From Streptomyces omiyaensis (GTDB lineage Bacteria; Actinomycetota; Actinomycetes; Streptomycetales; Streptomycetaceae), in NCBI RefSeq assembly GCF_014650895.1, contig NZ_BMVV01000001.1, positions 210,222-274,221 of the forward strand: 64,000 nt of DNA, written 5' to 3'. A program made the translations under genes and the position numbers. Shown piece by piece: positions 39,978 through 49,851 of this stretch. The notes beneath the pieces were generated by a model. The model was not told the origin of the DNA and made no database searches. It saw only the letters and a list, made by a program, of their open reading frames with translations. Within the stretch, counting starts at the first letter, position 1. Each line of letters starts with the position of its first letter.

Positions 39978-41162
39978 ATGGCAGCACAGCGAAAGACGAG
40001 CCGTTACCTCGTCCCGGTCGCGGTGGCCGGCATCGCCGCCGCGACCATCGGCCTCGTCCCGGCACTCGCCGCGTCCGGCGACCCGGACCTGCCGGAGATC
40101 ACGGCCCAGCAGCTCATCGAGAAGATCGCCGCCTCGGACACCCAGACCCTGTCCGGCACCTTCAAGGTCTCCACCGACCTGGGGCTGCCGGCCTTCGACG
40201 GACTGCTGTCGGGGATCGCGGGCGGCTCCGGCGAGGGCGGCGGCTCCGCCGACCCGTCCGCGCAGCTCACCAAGCTGGTCTCCGGCACCCACACCCTGCG
40301 GATCGCCGCCGACGGCCCCGAGCGGCAGAAGCTGACGCTGCTCGACGGCAAGGAGCAGTACAGCCTCGTCCACAACGGCGACGAGGTGTGGGCCTACGAC
40401 TCCCGCTCGAACGAGGTCTTCCACGAGAAGGGCGTCGACGAGGGCGGCCCGTCCCCCGAGAAGGAGCTGCCGGCCGGTCCCAAGGAGCTCGCCGACGAGG
40501 TCCTGGAGGCCGCCGGGGACACCACCTCGATCACGGTCGGCGGCACCGCGAAGGTGGCCGGCCGGGACGCGTACCGCCTGGTGATCGAGCCGAAGCAGCA
40601 GGGCTCGACGGTGGACTCGGTGACGATCGCGGTCGACGCGGCCACCGGCACCCCGCTGAAGTTCACGCTCGACTCCGTGAGCGGCGGCAAGCCGGTCGTC
40701 GACGCGGGCTTCACCAAGGTCGACTTCGGGAAGCCGGCGGCCTCGGAGTTCGACTTCACCGTCCCGAAGGGCGCGAAGGTCACCGAGGGCGGCGAGCTCG
40801 ACCGGGCCGGCGGGGCCGGGAAGGCGCCGGAGGACGTCGAGGAGGAGCTGGAGAAGCACTTCGGCGACCTCGGCCTCGGGGGCCTCGGCGACGCCGGCGG
40901 GAGCGGCCCGGAGGTGATCGGCGAGGGCTGGACGACGATCGCCCGCTTCGACACCGGCGCGGCGGCCCCGAAGGCGGAGGAGGCGCCGAAGGAGTTCCAG
41001 GGCTTCCTGGACGCGCTCGGCGACAAGGTCAGCGGGAAGTTCGGTTCGGGCACGGTCTTCAAGACGAAGATCGTCAACGCGCTGATGACGGACGACGGCA
41101 CGGTCTACGTCGGCGCGGTGACCCCGCAGAAGCTGATCGACACGGCGAACGCGGCCAAGTAG
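39978..41162 (+). CDS. Exported LolA/RseB-like lipid-binding-fold protein
   Basis: The 394-residue product has a signal peptide (residues 1-~32, LVPALAASG). The mature part starts ITAQQLIEKIAASDTQTLSG and contains two halves resembling the half-barrel of LolA/RseB (MucB) proteins. These folds bind lipids or hydrophobic peptides; Gram-positive members have no assigned role. A Gly-rich insert (~75-92) interrupts the first half. ATG 39978; the gap before it shows no clear ribosome site. Monocistronic, with a terminator after it. Confidence 0.8.
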   Translation: MAAQRKTSRYLVPVAVAGIAAATIGLVPALAASGDPDLPEITAQQLIEKIAASDTQTLSGTFKVSTDLGLPAFDGLLSGIAGGSGEGGGSADPSAQLTKLVSGTHTLRIAADGPERQKLTLLDGKEQYSLVHNGDEVWAYDSRSNEVFHEKGVDEGGPSPEKELPAGPKELADEVLEAAGDTTSITVGGTAKVAGRDAYRLVIEPKQQGSTVDSVTIAVDAATGTPLKFTLDSVSGGKPVVDAGFTKVDFGKPAASEFDFTVPKGAKVTEGGELDRAGGAGKAPEDVEEELEKHFGDLGLGGLGDAGGSGPEVIGEGWTTIARFDTGAAAPKAEEAPKEFQGFLDALGDKVSGKFGSGTVFKTKIVNALMTDDGTVYVGAVTPQKLIDTANAAK

Positions 41163-41198
41163 CCGAGGCCGGCCGCGGGCCGGTCGAGGGGAGTGGTC

Positions 41199-41236
41199 CC
41201 CGGGTGGGCCGGGAGAACGTCACCGGCCCACCCGGG
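41199..41236. terminator. Bidirectional terminator, 14-bp stem
   Basis: CCCGGGTGGGCCGG (41199-41212) pairs perfectly with 41223-41236 around a 10-nt loop, between the convergent LolA-like and aminopeptidase genes. Confidence 0.85.
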
Positions 41237-41256
41237 TGGCATCACGGACCTCCCGG

Positions 41257-42696
<1,440 letters not shown>

Positions 42697-42740
42697 TCAG
42701 GACGCCGGAGTTCGCTGAGCGGACAGATCGGCTGGGCGTC

Positions 42741-42791
42741 CCCCTCCGGGCAGCCCGGGCCGCCGCCCGGCCGGCGGCCTGCCCGGAGGGG
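42741..42791. terminator. Large hairpin downstream of the HEAT-repeat gene
   Basis: CCCCTCCGGGCAG (42741-42753) pairs perfectly with 42779-42791, with an inner GCCGCCG/CGGCGGC stem. It lies 125 nt beyond the HEAT-gene stop in a ~350-nt gap that otherwise holds only the aminopeptidase promoter. Confidence 0.65.
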
Positions 42792-42915
42792 CCGACGGTC
42801 CCGGACGCCTGCCGCGCCACCGGCTCCGTCCGCCGCGCCGCCGGGCTGCTCCGCCTCCGCCACAGCGGCGTCTCCCGCCGCCCGGACCACCCGGGCCGGT
42901 CCCCGGGCCTCGGCC

Positions 42916-43989
42916 TCACGACCCCGTCGGGCCCGACGGGGGCCCGGCTGTCGCCGACGGTGTGGCGGCTGCCCGGCCCTCCGTGGGGGCGGCGGCCTCC
43001 CGGTCCTCCGTGGGCGGGGCCTCCCGGAGCAGGTCGTCCGCGAGGGCGGCCACCGTCTCGCGGACGGCGGCGGCCGGGTCGCGGGCGAGGACGGCCAGCA
43101 GGGCGGTCTCCTCGCGCTCGACGAGCCCGTCGACGACCGCTTCGCGCACGGCGGCCGAGGGGTCGCGGGCCAGGTCCGCGAGGAGCGCGCCGGCGGCGGG
43201 GGTCCGGCGGTAGGCGATGCTCGCGGCGACGTTCTCCCGCACCTCCGCGTCGGCGTCGCCGGCCAGCGTCCGCAGCAGCGCGTCCGCTCCGGGCGTCGAC
43301 CAGCCGGCCACGGACCACGCGAGCCGCCGCCGCACCCCGGCGTCGGGGTGCTCCGCCAGGGGCGCGAGCCGCTCCACCGGGCCCCGCCGGCGGAGCTCGT
43401 ACCACCGGAGGGTGGCGCACAGCGCGGCGGTGTCCCCCCGCGCCTCGGCCCGCTCCAGCCGCTCCCGCAGCACCCGTGAGGCCGGTGCGGGCCCGTCGAG
43501 CGGGTGCGGCCGCCGCTCCCGCAGCCGCCGGGAGCCGTAGGTGCCGGGCTGCACGCACCCGGCGCACACGCAGGGGGCGGTCCCGTGGGCCCCGGGGAAG
43601 TACCGCCATCCGGCGACCTGCCGCACCGCCCGGATGCGCCGGACCTCGGCCGGCGCGACCGCCCGGGGCAGGAAGACCTCCCATCCGAGGGCCCCGTCGC
43701 CGAGCCCCCGGATCCGCCCCGCCGCACCGGCCGCCGTCGTCGCCTCCGGGCTCCGGTCGCCGTACCGCCCGACGGTCACCGGCGCGTCGTCCGGCAGCCG
43801 CACGTGGACGGCGACGAGCCCGCGCGGCCCCGGCCGCCGGGCCAGCTCCCGCAGCCACTGGTGGGTCAGGGGGTACGACGGCAGCACCGGGAACAGGTAC
43901 ACCCCGCGCGGCTCCCCGGAGGCCTTGAGGCCGCCGCGCCGGATCCGCGCCGCGTGGACGGCGGGCGCGAGGTGCACGAAGGCGGTCAC
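42916..43989 (-). CDS. ART-like N-terminal domain fused to HEAT repeats
   Basis: The 357-residue product has three parts. Residues 1-~125 (FVHLAPAVHAARIRRGGL at 4-21, GVYLFPVLPSYPLTHQWLRE at 29-48, GWEVFLPRAVAPAEVRRI at 102-119) show the H...Y...E spacing of DarT-like ADP-ribosyltransferase folds (H6, Y31, E104). A small CxCxxC knuckle lies at 140-145. Residues ~203-322 hold four HEAT-type repeats (LAxDPxAAVRExV). The ART assignment is my pattern reading, not a database match. GTG 43989 overlaps the stop of the DUF4291 gene, so the two are translationally coupled. Confidence 0.7.
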   Translation of the reverse strand: MTAFVHLAPAVHAARIRRGGLKASGEPRGVYLFPVLPSYPLTHQWLRELARRPGPRGLVAVHVRLPDDAPVTVGRYGDRSPEATTAAGAAGRIRGLGDGALGWEVFLPRAVAPAEVRRIRAVRQVAGWRYFPGAHGTAPCVCAGCVQPGTYGSRRLRERRPHPLDGPAPASRVLRERLERAEARGDTAALCATLRWYELRRRGPVERLAPLAEHPDAGVRRRLAWSVAGWSTPGADALLRTLAGDADAEVRENVAASIAYRRTPAAGALLADLARDPSAAVREAVVDGLVEREETALLAVLARDPAAAVRETVAALADDLLREAPPTEDREAAAPTEGRAAATPSATAGPPSGPTGS

Positions 43990-44558
43990 GCGGCCCGCCC
44001 CGCGCGCAGCCGCCGCTCCAGCTCCGGGGAGAGCGGATAGACCCGCTCCGGCGGGAACAGCCGCCGCGCCTCCGCGGCCCGCCCGGTCCGGAGCAGCTCC
44101 GCCGCCCTGCGGACGGTCGGCGTGAGGTCGGTGAGGCCGGTGACCCAGTCGTCGGCGAAGGTGCGGACGAGCTCCCGCCCGATGCCCACCTGGATGCTGT
44201 AGTGGTTGAGCGCGGCCCCGCGCGGCGAGCGCTCCGGGTCCCACTGCACGTGCACGGCCGCCCGCGCCAGCGCCTCGGGGTCGCCGGCCGTCGGCACGGC
44301 CCGCGCCAGGGCCTCCTCCCACCCCTCCCGGGTCATCCGCACGGCGAGCACCCGCTCCTGGCCGGGCTTGCGCGCCCAGTTGCTGCGGTGCATCAGCCAC
44401 AGGAACGACGGCTTGATCCACGTCATCCGCCCGAACGAGAACGGCGGGACGAAGCGCCCCGCCCGCAGCGCCGCGTCCGCGAGGGCCGGCGCGTAGGCCT
44501 GGTAGACGACGACCGTCCGCTCGTCGTGGTCGGCGCGGATCTCGTACAGGGAAGTCAT
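43986..44558 (-). CDS. DUF4291 family protein (copy 1)
   Basis: The 190-residue product carries the DUF4291 core RMTWIKPSFLWLMHRSNW, then ERVLAVRMTREGWEEAL and VQWDPERSPRG. No biochemical function is established. The start YEIRADHDERTVVVYQAY is typical of the family. A paralogue lies at 59580-60191. It is the first gene of a two-gene unit with the ART-like/HEAT gene (GTGA overlap). CAGGGT lies 5 nt before the ATG and could be a ribosome site or a leaderless -10. Confidence 0.88.
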   Translation of the reverse strand: MTSLYEIRADHDERTVVVYQAYAPALADAALRAGRFVPPFSFGRMTWIKPSFLWLMHRSNWARKPGQERVLAVRMTREGWEEALARAVPTAGDPEALARAAVHVQWDPERSPRGAALNHYSIQVGIGRELVRTFADDWVTGLTDLTPTVRRAAELLRTGRAAEARRLFPPERVYPLSPELERRLRAGRAA

Positions 44559-44670
44559 GCGCGCACCCTGTCAGTCCGCCTCGCCGCCCGGCGAACCGTT
44601 TTCCCCGTCCCGCGCCCGGGTAGGGCGTGGTCGGGCGGGCGGGGGCCGGCCGGGGAGCGGGGGGCTTCAC

Positions 44671-45345
44671 ATGGAACGGGCCGAACGGGCGGAGGCCGCC
44701 GAGACGGCTGAGACGGCGGGGACGGCTGAGACGGCGGAGAAAGCCGAACAGGCCGAGGTCGCGGAGGCGGGGAAGGCCGAGCCCCCGGAGAAGGCCGAGG
44801 CGGCCGAGCGGGCCTTTCCCGGGTGGGGCTGGCGGGTGTTCGGCGGTTTCGCCGTGCTGTGGCTGGCGGCGGCCCTGACCGTGACGTGGCTGCTCTTCGG
44901 CGCGCGGCTGGGCGCGCTGTCGGGCTTCATGCCACCGACCGGCTCCTTCGCGGTGACCGGCTGCTTCGAGGGCATGGAGGAGGGCGACTTCAGCTGCCGG
45001 GGCCGGTACACGCCCTTCGGCGCCGGTGCGGTGACGCGGGAGGACGTCCTGCTCCGCTCCGCCGACGACGAGCACCGGCTCGGTACCCGGACCTCCGTCC
45101 GGCTCGTCGGCGACCAGGTCTTCGAGCCCTCGCCGATCGGCACCTTCGAGTACGTCTCCATGGCGGGCTGGACGGTCTCCACCCTCGGCATGCCCGGGCT
45201 GTGGATGCTCGCCTCCGCCCGCCGGGGCCGGACGGCCGACGGCGACGGTTACGTCTTCGCCTGGCTGGCGGCGCTGTTGGGCGCCATCGCCCTCGGCCTC
45301 GCGGTCATGCCGCTGGCGTGGGTCCTGTCGCTGATCCGGGGGTGA
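44671..45345 (+). CDS. Membrane protein with Ala/Glu/Thr repeat N-terminus
   Basis: The 224-residue product begins with ~45 residues of repeats (AETAETAGTAETAEKAEQAE). A helix follows at ~53-80 (VFGGFAVLWLAAALTVTWLLF), then an extracellular segment with a Cys pair (TGCFEGMEEGDFSCRG), and two further helices near the C-terminus. Function unknown. ATG 44671 follows a weak GGGG ribosome site; a longer frame upstream is out of keeping with the membrane-protein start. Confidence 0.65.
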   Translation: MERAERAEAAETAETAGTAETAEKAEQAEVAEAGKAEPPEKAEAAERAFPGWGWRVFGGFAVLWLAAALTVTWLLFGARLGALSGFMPPTGSFAVTGCFEGMEEGDFSCRGRYTPFGAGAVTREDVLLRSADDEHRLGTRTSVRLVGDQVFEPSPIGTFEYVSMAGWTVSTLGMPGLWMLASARRGRTADGDGYVFAWLAALLGAIALGLAVMPLAWVLSLIRG

Positions 45346-45371
45346 CCGCGGCGGGCCGGGAGGGCGGGCCC

Positions 45372-46256
45372 TCAGGCGGCGCGTCCGCCGCCCCCGGCCG
45401 CCGCGTCCGCGCAGTCCGGGCAGGGCCCGGGGACCGGCGCCCGGTGGGCGCGGTCGCAGTCGTCGCAGTTCTGGAGGGGGTCGGGCGCGGCGGGCCGGAC
45501 GGGCGCGGCGGGCAGCGGCGGCGGGAGCAGCGCGGCGAGCCGGTGGGCGAGCAGCCCCGCCGGGTGCGCGAGGTCGTGCGGGAGGCCCGCGCAGAGCGTG
45601 CGCCGGACGGCGGCCGGGTCCGCCCCGCGCTCCAGCCAGGCGGTCACCCCGGGCGCCAGCCGCCGCACGTCCCGCTCCGAGAGCAGCAGCCGGGGCTCGT
45701 GGACGCGGAGCCCGGCGAGGAGTTCGGCGGAGGGGCGGTGCGGATCCGGGGACGGCGGTCCGGTCCGGTGGCCGGACGGGCGGTCCGGTTCGGGGCCGGG
45801 TTCGGGTTCGGGTTCGGGTTCCGGGTCCGGTTCCGCCTGGGACCCGGGTACGGCCTCGGGTACGGGTGCGCGTTCCGGTGACCGGGGCGGCGGCGGGGTC
45901 GTCCGTACGGGGCCCGGGTCAGCCCCCGGGCGGTTGTACGAGATCGTGCACGGCAGGAAGCGGCCGTCCGGCAGCCGCTCCCGCGTCCGCTTGAGGAAAC
46001 CGTGCCGCTCCAGCTCCCGCATCGCCGCCGCGATCCGCAGCTCGCTCTCCGGGGCCTTCGCCGCGAGGGCCTTGATGCCGACCGGCGCGCCGGCGGGGAG
46101 CGACTGGAGGTGGAGGGCGAGCCCGCGTGCCGTGAACGAGAGCGCGGGGTGCTGGGCGAGGTCGTTGCTGACGACGACGTAGCGGTGGGTGAGCCGGACG
46201 TTCTGGTGAACGAGTCCGGAGGCGCGCGCAGGCGCGTTAGGGTGCTGAGAAGCCAT
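45372..46256 (-). CDS. Winged-helix DNA-binding protein with Pro/Glu linker and zinc knuckle
   Basis: The 294-residue product has an N-terminal winged helix of the replication-initiator/helix-turn-helix type (YVVVSNDLAQHPALSFTARG, then SELRIAAAMRELERHGFLKR). A repeat linker of Glu-Pro (PEPEPEPEPGPEP) follows, then a helical segment. The C-terminal CDDCDRAHRAPVPGPCPDC is a four-Cys zinc knuckle. Similar proteins are common in Streptomyces chromosomes and plasmids; their role is unknown. A strong hairpin lies in the leader. Confidence 0.75.
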   Translation of the reverse strand: MASQHPNAPARASGLVHQNVRLTHRYVVVSNDLAQHPALSFTARGLALHLQSLPAGAPVGIKALAAKAPESELRIAAAMRELERHGFLKRTRERLPDGRFLPCTISYNRPGADPGPVRTTPPPPRSPERAPVPEAVPGSQAEPDPEPEPEPEPGPEPDRPSGHRTGPPSPDPHRPSAELLAGLRVHEPRLLLSERDVRRLAPGVTAWLERGADPAAVRRTLCAGLPHDLAHPAGLLAHRLAALLPPPLPAAPVRPAAPDPLQNCDDCDRAHRAPVPGPCPDCADAAAGGGGRAA

Positions 46257-46284
46257 CGGGAAGCGATCTCTTCCTCGGTGGTCA

Positions 46285-46319
46285 GGCCCCCGATCGGGAT
46301 TGCAGTCCCGGCGGGGGCC
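46285..46319 (-). promoter_or_regulatory. Two-part hairpin in the leader of the winged-helix gene
   Basis: GGCCCCCG (46285-46292) pairs with 46312-46319, and inside it CGGGA (46295-46299) pairs with TCCCG (46306-46310), loop TTGCAG. The 3' side on the minus strand ends ~29 nt before the start codon, a place for translational control or attenuation. Confidence 0.5.
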
Positions 46320-46522
46320 GTCGCATTTCATGGGGAAGGCGAGCATATGCCAGGCAACCCCCCTCATAACCAGCCCAGTTGGTGGAAGTCACCCGAGCGG
46401 GTGACGGCCGCGGACGGGGAGGCTGGAGGGGTGGGGAGGGTTCTTTCCCCGGTCTTCGGTCTTTACGTCGTGCGCCACCGCATCGCGGCCGTCCACGACG
46501 CGGGAGCCCGGCGCGCGAGGCC

Positions 46523-46942
46523 TCACGGGAGGTCCAGCTCGGCCCAGACGGTCTTCTGCGGCGAAGGTCCCGGCCGCACCCCCCACCCCCGTGCCAGCGC
46601 CGCGACGACCAGCAGTCCGCGCCCGCCCTCGCCGTCGCCGGACGGCGCCCCCGGGAGCGGTACGCGGTCACCCCGCGTGTCCGACACCTCGATCCGGACG
46701 ACCGCCCCCGTGACGATCGTCCGGAGCCGGAAGTCCCGCCCGGGCACGTGTCCGTGCGTCACCGCGTTGTTCGCCAGCTCGGCCACGACCTGCCCGGCCG
46801 CGCCCGCCACCTCCTCAAGCCCCCAGGTGCGCAGCTGCTCCACGGCGAGCAGCCGCGCCAGCCGCGCCCCCCTGGGCGTGGAGGAGAGCTGGAGCGTGAA
46901 GTGGCGTGCGGTCGCCATGAGTTGGCTGGTTTCCGGGTTCAT
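46523..46942 (-). CDS. RsbW/AbaA-like HATPase anti-sigma-type protein
   Basis: The 139-residue single-domain GHKL ATPase has the N box VVAELANNAVTHGH and the G box GEGGRGLLVVAALARGWG. Such proteins act as anti-sigma kinases or partners of the WhiJ/Scr1-type regulators. CACGCT ends 6 nt before ATG 46942, suggesting a leaderless mRNA. It is divergent from the HTH/DUF397 pair, forming the triad typical of whiJ-like loci in Streptomyces. Confidence 0.85.
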   Translation of the reverse strand: MNPETSQLMATARHFTLQLSSTPRGARLARLLAVEQLRTWGLEEVAGAAGQVVAELANNAVTHGHVPGRDFRLRTIVTGAVVRIEVSDTRGDRVPLPGAPSGDGEGGRGLLVVAALARGWGVRPGPSPQKTVWAELDLP

Positions 46943-47002
46943 GGGACCCAGCGTGCCGACCTCCGCCTACGCTGCCCATCGAACACGCCCTTACGTACGG
47001 TT

Positions 47003-47038
47003 ACTGTCCCGCGACTGTCCCGCCTTGTCTCGACTGTC
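47003..47038. repeat. ACTGTC direct repeats in the divergent promoter region
   Basis: ACTGTC occurs at 47003, 47014 and 47033; the first two are in 11-bp repeats (ACTGTCCCGCG, ACTGTCCCGCC) and a TTGTCTC lies between the second and third. Likely binding sites for the adjacent HTH regulator. Confidence 0.55.
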
Positions 47039-47085
47039 TCGGACCGCGCTCCGGGTAGAGGGCCGCCACGAGGAGGTGGGCACGC

Positions 47086-47952
47086 ATGAGCGTGGACGAG
47101 GTGGACGGTGTCGTCGTCGAGGACGCGGGCTGGGAGGTGGATCCCGGCGACGAGCCCGGCAAGGCGATCCTGGCCACGGTCGGACGCCAGCTCAAGACCT
47201 GGCGGGAGGCCAGGGGCATGAGCGCGGCGGAGTTCGGCGCGCGGACCGGCTACGGCGAGGACATGATCCGCAAGTTGGAGCGGGGGGACCGGATTCCGCG
47301 CCCCGAGTTCCTGGACAGGGCGGACGCGGTGCTGGACGCGAACGGGCTCGTGGCGGAGATGAGGCAGGACATCGCGGAGGTGCGGTACCCGAAGCCGATC
47401 CGGGATCTGGCGAAGCTGGAGGGGCGGGCGGTGGAGTTCTGTCTGTACTCCAACGCCAACATCCACGGTCTGTTGCAGACGGACGAGTTCTCGCGGGCAC
47501 TCCTCCAGACCTGGCGGCCGGCGTACAGCCCTGCGGAGGTCGAGCGGTACGCGATGGCCCGGCAGAGCCGTCGGTCGGTGCTGGAGAAGTCCCCGACGCC
47601 TGAATTCAGCTTCATTCAGGAAGAGGTGTCGTTGCGGCGTCCCATCGGGGGAAGGATGGTGCTGCGCCGCCAGTTGGAGCGCCTCTTGGAGGTCGGTGAA
47701 TTGCCTCACGTCGAGATCCAGGTCATGCCCACCGAGTGCGCCGATCACCCCGGAACGGCAGGACGCATCGCGCTCCTGAAGTTCGAGGATGGCTCGGCAG
47801 CGGGGCGCATGGATGGTGACTTCGGTGGGCGCCCGGTCACTGACCCGAAGCGGCTCCGGCTCCTGGACCTGCGCTATGGCATCATCCGCTCCAAGGCCCT
47901 CACTCCTGCGGAGTCAAGGGACTTCATCGAGCAACTGCTGGGAGAGACATGA
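47086..47952 (+). CDS. WhiJ/Scr1-type XRE regulator with DUF5753 domain
   Basis: The 288-residue product has an XRE helix-turn-helix (~25-80: [38 protein letters not shown]) and a C-terminal DUF5753 domain ([15 protein letters not shown] ... [15 protein letters not shown] ... [10 protein letters not shown]). In Streptomyces these regulators work with a DUF397 protein and often a HATPase, and affect sporulation (WhiJ) or behave like toxin-antitoxin pairs (Scr1/Scr2). ATG 47086 has GAGGAGG upstream. The DUF397 gene overlaps its stop. Confidence 0.92.
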   Translation: MSVDEVDGVVVEDAGWEVDPGDEPGKAILATVGRQLKTWREARGMSAAEFGARTGYGEDMIRKLERGDRIPRPEFLDRADAVLDANGLVAEMRQDIAEVRYPKPIRDLAKLEGRAVEFCLYSNANIHGLLQTDEFSRALLQTWRPAYSPAEVERYAMARQSRRSVLEKSPTPEFSFIQEEVSLRRPIGGRMVLRRQLERLLEVGELPHVEIQVMPTECADHPGTAGRIALLKFEDGSAAGRMDGDFGGRPVTDPKRLRLLDLRYGIIRSKALTPAESRDFIEQLLGET

Positions 47953-48140
47953 TGGGCACGCGCGAGCTGGGCTGGTTCAAGAGCAGCTACAGCGACAGCA
48001 GCAACGGCAACGACTGCGTCGAGGTCGCCACCACCCCCGGCACCGTCCACGTCCGCGACTCCAAGGACACCGCCGGCCCCCGTCTCGCCTTCGGTCCCGA
48101 CGCCTGGGCCGGGTTCGTGGAGTACAGCGCCGGGAAGTGA
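47949..48140 (+). CDS. DUF397 partner protein
   Basis: The 63-residue product has the DUF397 signature [19 protein letters not shown] and VHVRDSKD, followed by [13 protein letters not shown]397 proteins pair with DUF5753 regulators and are thought to bind and modulate them. ATG 47949 overlaps the regulator stop; a second ATG follows directly. Confidence 0.93.
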   Translation: MMGTRELGWFKSSYSDSSNGNDCVEVATTPGTVHVRDSKDTAGPRLAFGPDAWAGFVEYSAGK

Positions 48141-48234
48141 GGCCGGGAGGTCCCGGCCGGGCTGTGTAACAGGCCTGTACCCACCGGTAGTCGAGGGGTG
48201 GGCGGCCGGTTCGGCGGCTCCTAGGGTGAGCGCC

Positions 48235-48618
48235 ATGAAGCGAGGGTGGGCGCTCGCCCTGGCCACGGCGGGTGCCGTGGTCCTGGCCGGGGGCGGATAC
48301 GTGGTGGGGGACCGGGCGGACGACCGGAGCGGGCCGTCGTGCGCCGAGGTGCGGCAGACGGTCGAGACCGTCTTCGACGACTGGAAGCAGCTCGACGCGA
48401 ACGACATGGTCGCGCCGGTCAAGGCCCGCACGGCGGCCGACCTCGTGCTGGGGAACCAGGACTGCTACCCCTTCGCGGCGGTGTCCGCGGTGCGGGCGGC
48501 CGTGCGGCAGCTCGACGCGGCGGGGGAGTCGGAGCCGATGATGTACGCGGCGGGCCTGGTGGCCTGCGGGGCGGTCGTGAAGGACCGGGAGACCTGCCGG
48601 GACGACGGCGGGGAGTAG
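48235..48618 (+). CDS. Small exported Cys-containing protein
   Basis: The 127-residue product has an N-terminal hydrophobic segment (WALALATAGAVVLAGGGYVV) and a helical extracellular domain with four cysteines (C36 region SCAEVRQT, QDCYPF, VACGAV, ETCRDD), suggesting two disulfides. No family recognised. TAGGGT ends 7 nt before ATG 48235, suggesting a leaderless start; a GTG 9 nt upstream is less likely. Confidence 0.65.
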   Translation: MKRGWALALATAGAVVLAGGGYVVGDRADDRSGPSCAEVRQTVETVFDDWKQLDANDMVAPVKARTAADLVLGNQDCYPFAAVSAVRAAVRQLDAAGESEPMMYAAGLVACGAVVKDRETCRDDGGE

Positions 48619-48628
48619 CCCGGCGGCC

Positions 48629-48646
48629 CGCCCCCGCACGGGGGCG
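48629..48646 (+). terminator. Short terminator hairpin
   Basis: CGCCCCCG (48629-48636) and CGGGGGCG (48639-48646) form a perfect 8-bp stem 10 nt after the preceding stop codon. Confidence 0.6.
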
Positions 48647-48810
48647 ACCGGGGTCCCGCGCGCGACTCGGCGCGGTTCCTCGAAGACCGTCGCGGCGGCG
48701 CGCTCCTCGCCGTCGGAGCGGCCGGAACCGCCACCGCCCGGTCCGGCCTCGTCGCCCTCGGCGTCGTACACGACGGCCTTGCCGTCCTCCTCGCGGCCGG
48801 GCCGGCCGTG
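48643..48810 (+). pseudogene. Degenerate remnant of a signal peptidase I C-terminus
   Basis: The plus-strand frame at 48643 reads GDRGPARDSARFLEDRRGG with no start codon, nearly the same as GDNRGNARDSARFLDDRAG (box E) of the signal peptidase at 49180-49851 on the other strand. The two share 26 identical bases (48658-48683 versus 49361-49386, inverted). The rest of 48811-49179 shows no gene in any frame that looks coding, although its composition is coding-like, and is probably decayed sequence. Confidence 0.6.
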
Positions 48811-49179
48811 GTGCCGGACGGCGACGGCCGGGCCGTCGGCGCGGGGAGGCCACGGCGACGCGGGCGCGGCCGGTGGCGGCGAGCGTTCCGGCGAGGTGCG
48901 CGGAGGGGCCGGGGACCGCGTCGCCCGCACCGCGGGTGAGGATCCTCGCGCGGGGCTCCGGGGGAGCGGCGGCCCGGTCCGCGGCGGGCGTCGCGGCGGC
49001 GGCCGGGGCGGCCCGCTCGTCGCCCGGGCCGGTTCCTCCGCGGGCGGTGAGCGCGGCGGCGAGGAACAGGGCGCCCGCGGGGGCCGTGGCGGGTCGCGCG
49101 CGACGCCCGGTCGCCCTCCGGCCGTACCGGAACCGCCCCCGCGCGCGGAAGGGGAACGGCGCGGTCCGCCGGTGCGGAG

Positions 49180-49851
49180 TCAGCGCGGAGCGGGGACGGG
49201 GGGCCGGTCGCTGACGGACCGCCGGCGGCCCGCGTACCAGGCGGCGGCCCCGGCGAGGAGCAGGGCGGCGCCGAGGGCGGCGGTGGCGGCGACGGCCGGG
49301 GGGAGGCCGTCGCGGACGCGGCCGAGGACGGCGGAGGCCGCGACGCTGCCCGCCCGGTCGTCGAGGAACCGCGCCGAGTCGCGCGCGTTGCCCCGGTTGT
49401 CGCCGAGCAGGAAGAGGCGGCCCTCCGGCACCCGCACGTCGTACGGCTCCGAGGCCGGGAGCAGCAGGTCCCGCTTCACGTAAGGCTCCTCCACGGGGCG
49501 GCCGTTCACGGTGATCCCGGTGCCGTCGGAGGCGACGCGGTCGCCGCCGAGGCCGACGACCCGCTGGACGACGGGCGCGTCGCCGTAGCGGTCGGGGACG
49601 TGGAGCAGGACCACGTCACCGCGGCGCACCTCGTCCGGTCCGACGCCGCGCTCGACGGTCAGCCGGTCGCCGACGCGGTGGGTGGGCTCCATCGAGGAGC
49701 CCATGACGGTGACGCCCCGGTGGGTCGCGAGGAAGATCCCGACGGCGCTCAGGAGCACGACCAGCCCCAGGGGCGCCATGACCCTCCCGACGGCCTTCGC
49801 CCGCCCGCCCGTTCCCCGCCGCCGCATGATCGTTCCCTCTCGTCCGGTCAT
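49180..49851 (-). CDS. lepB: Signal peptidase I paralogue lacking the usual catalytic Lys
   Basis: The 223-residue S26 peptidase has two membrane helices (~25-42 and near the C-terminus), nucleophile S53 in VMGSSMEPTHRVGD, and box E GDNRGNARDSARFL. In box D, where signal peptidases have KR(V/I)xGxPGD, this reads VVQRVVGLGGD, with Gln96 in place of the general-base Lys. It may be inactive or use another base. The start is ATG 49851 (TACCCT 6 nt upstream, leaderless) or ATG 49827 (GAGAGGGA ribosome site). Confidence 0.82.
   Translation of the reverse strand: MTGREGTIMRRRGTGGRAKAVGRVMAPLGLVVLLSAVGIFLATHRGVTVMGSSMEPTHRVGDRLTVERGVGPDEVRRGDVVLLHVPDRYGDAPVVQRVVGLGGDRVASDGTGITVNGRPVEEPYVKRDLLLPASEPYDVRVPEGRLFLLGDNRGNARDSARFLDDRAGSVAASAVLGRVRDGLPPAVAATAALGAALLLAGAAAWYAGRRRSVSDRPPVPAPR

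Noticed and set aside
48811-49179. Possible genes on either strand between the signal peptidase and its remnant
   Set aside because: Frames are long only because of GC content; none has a start with ribosome site, a signal peptide or a recognisable motif.
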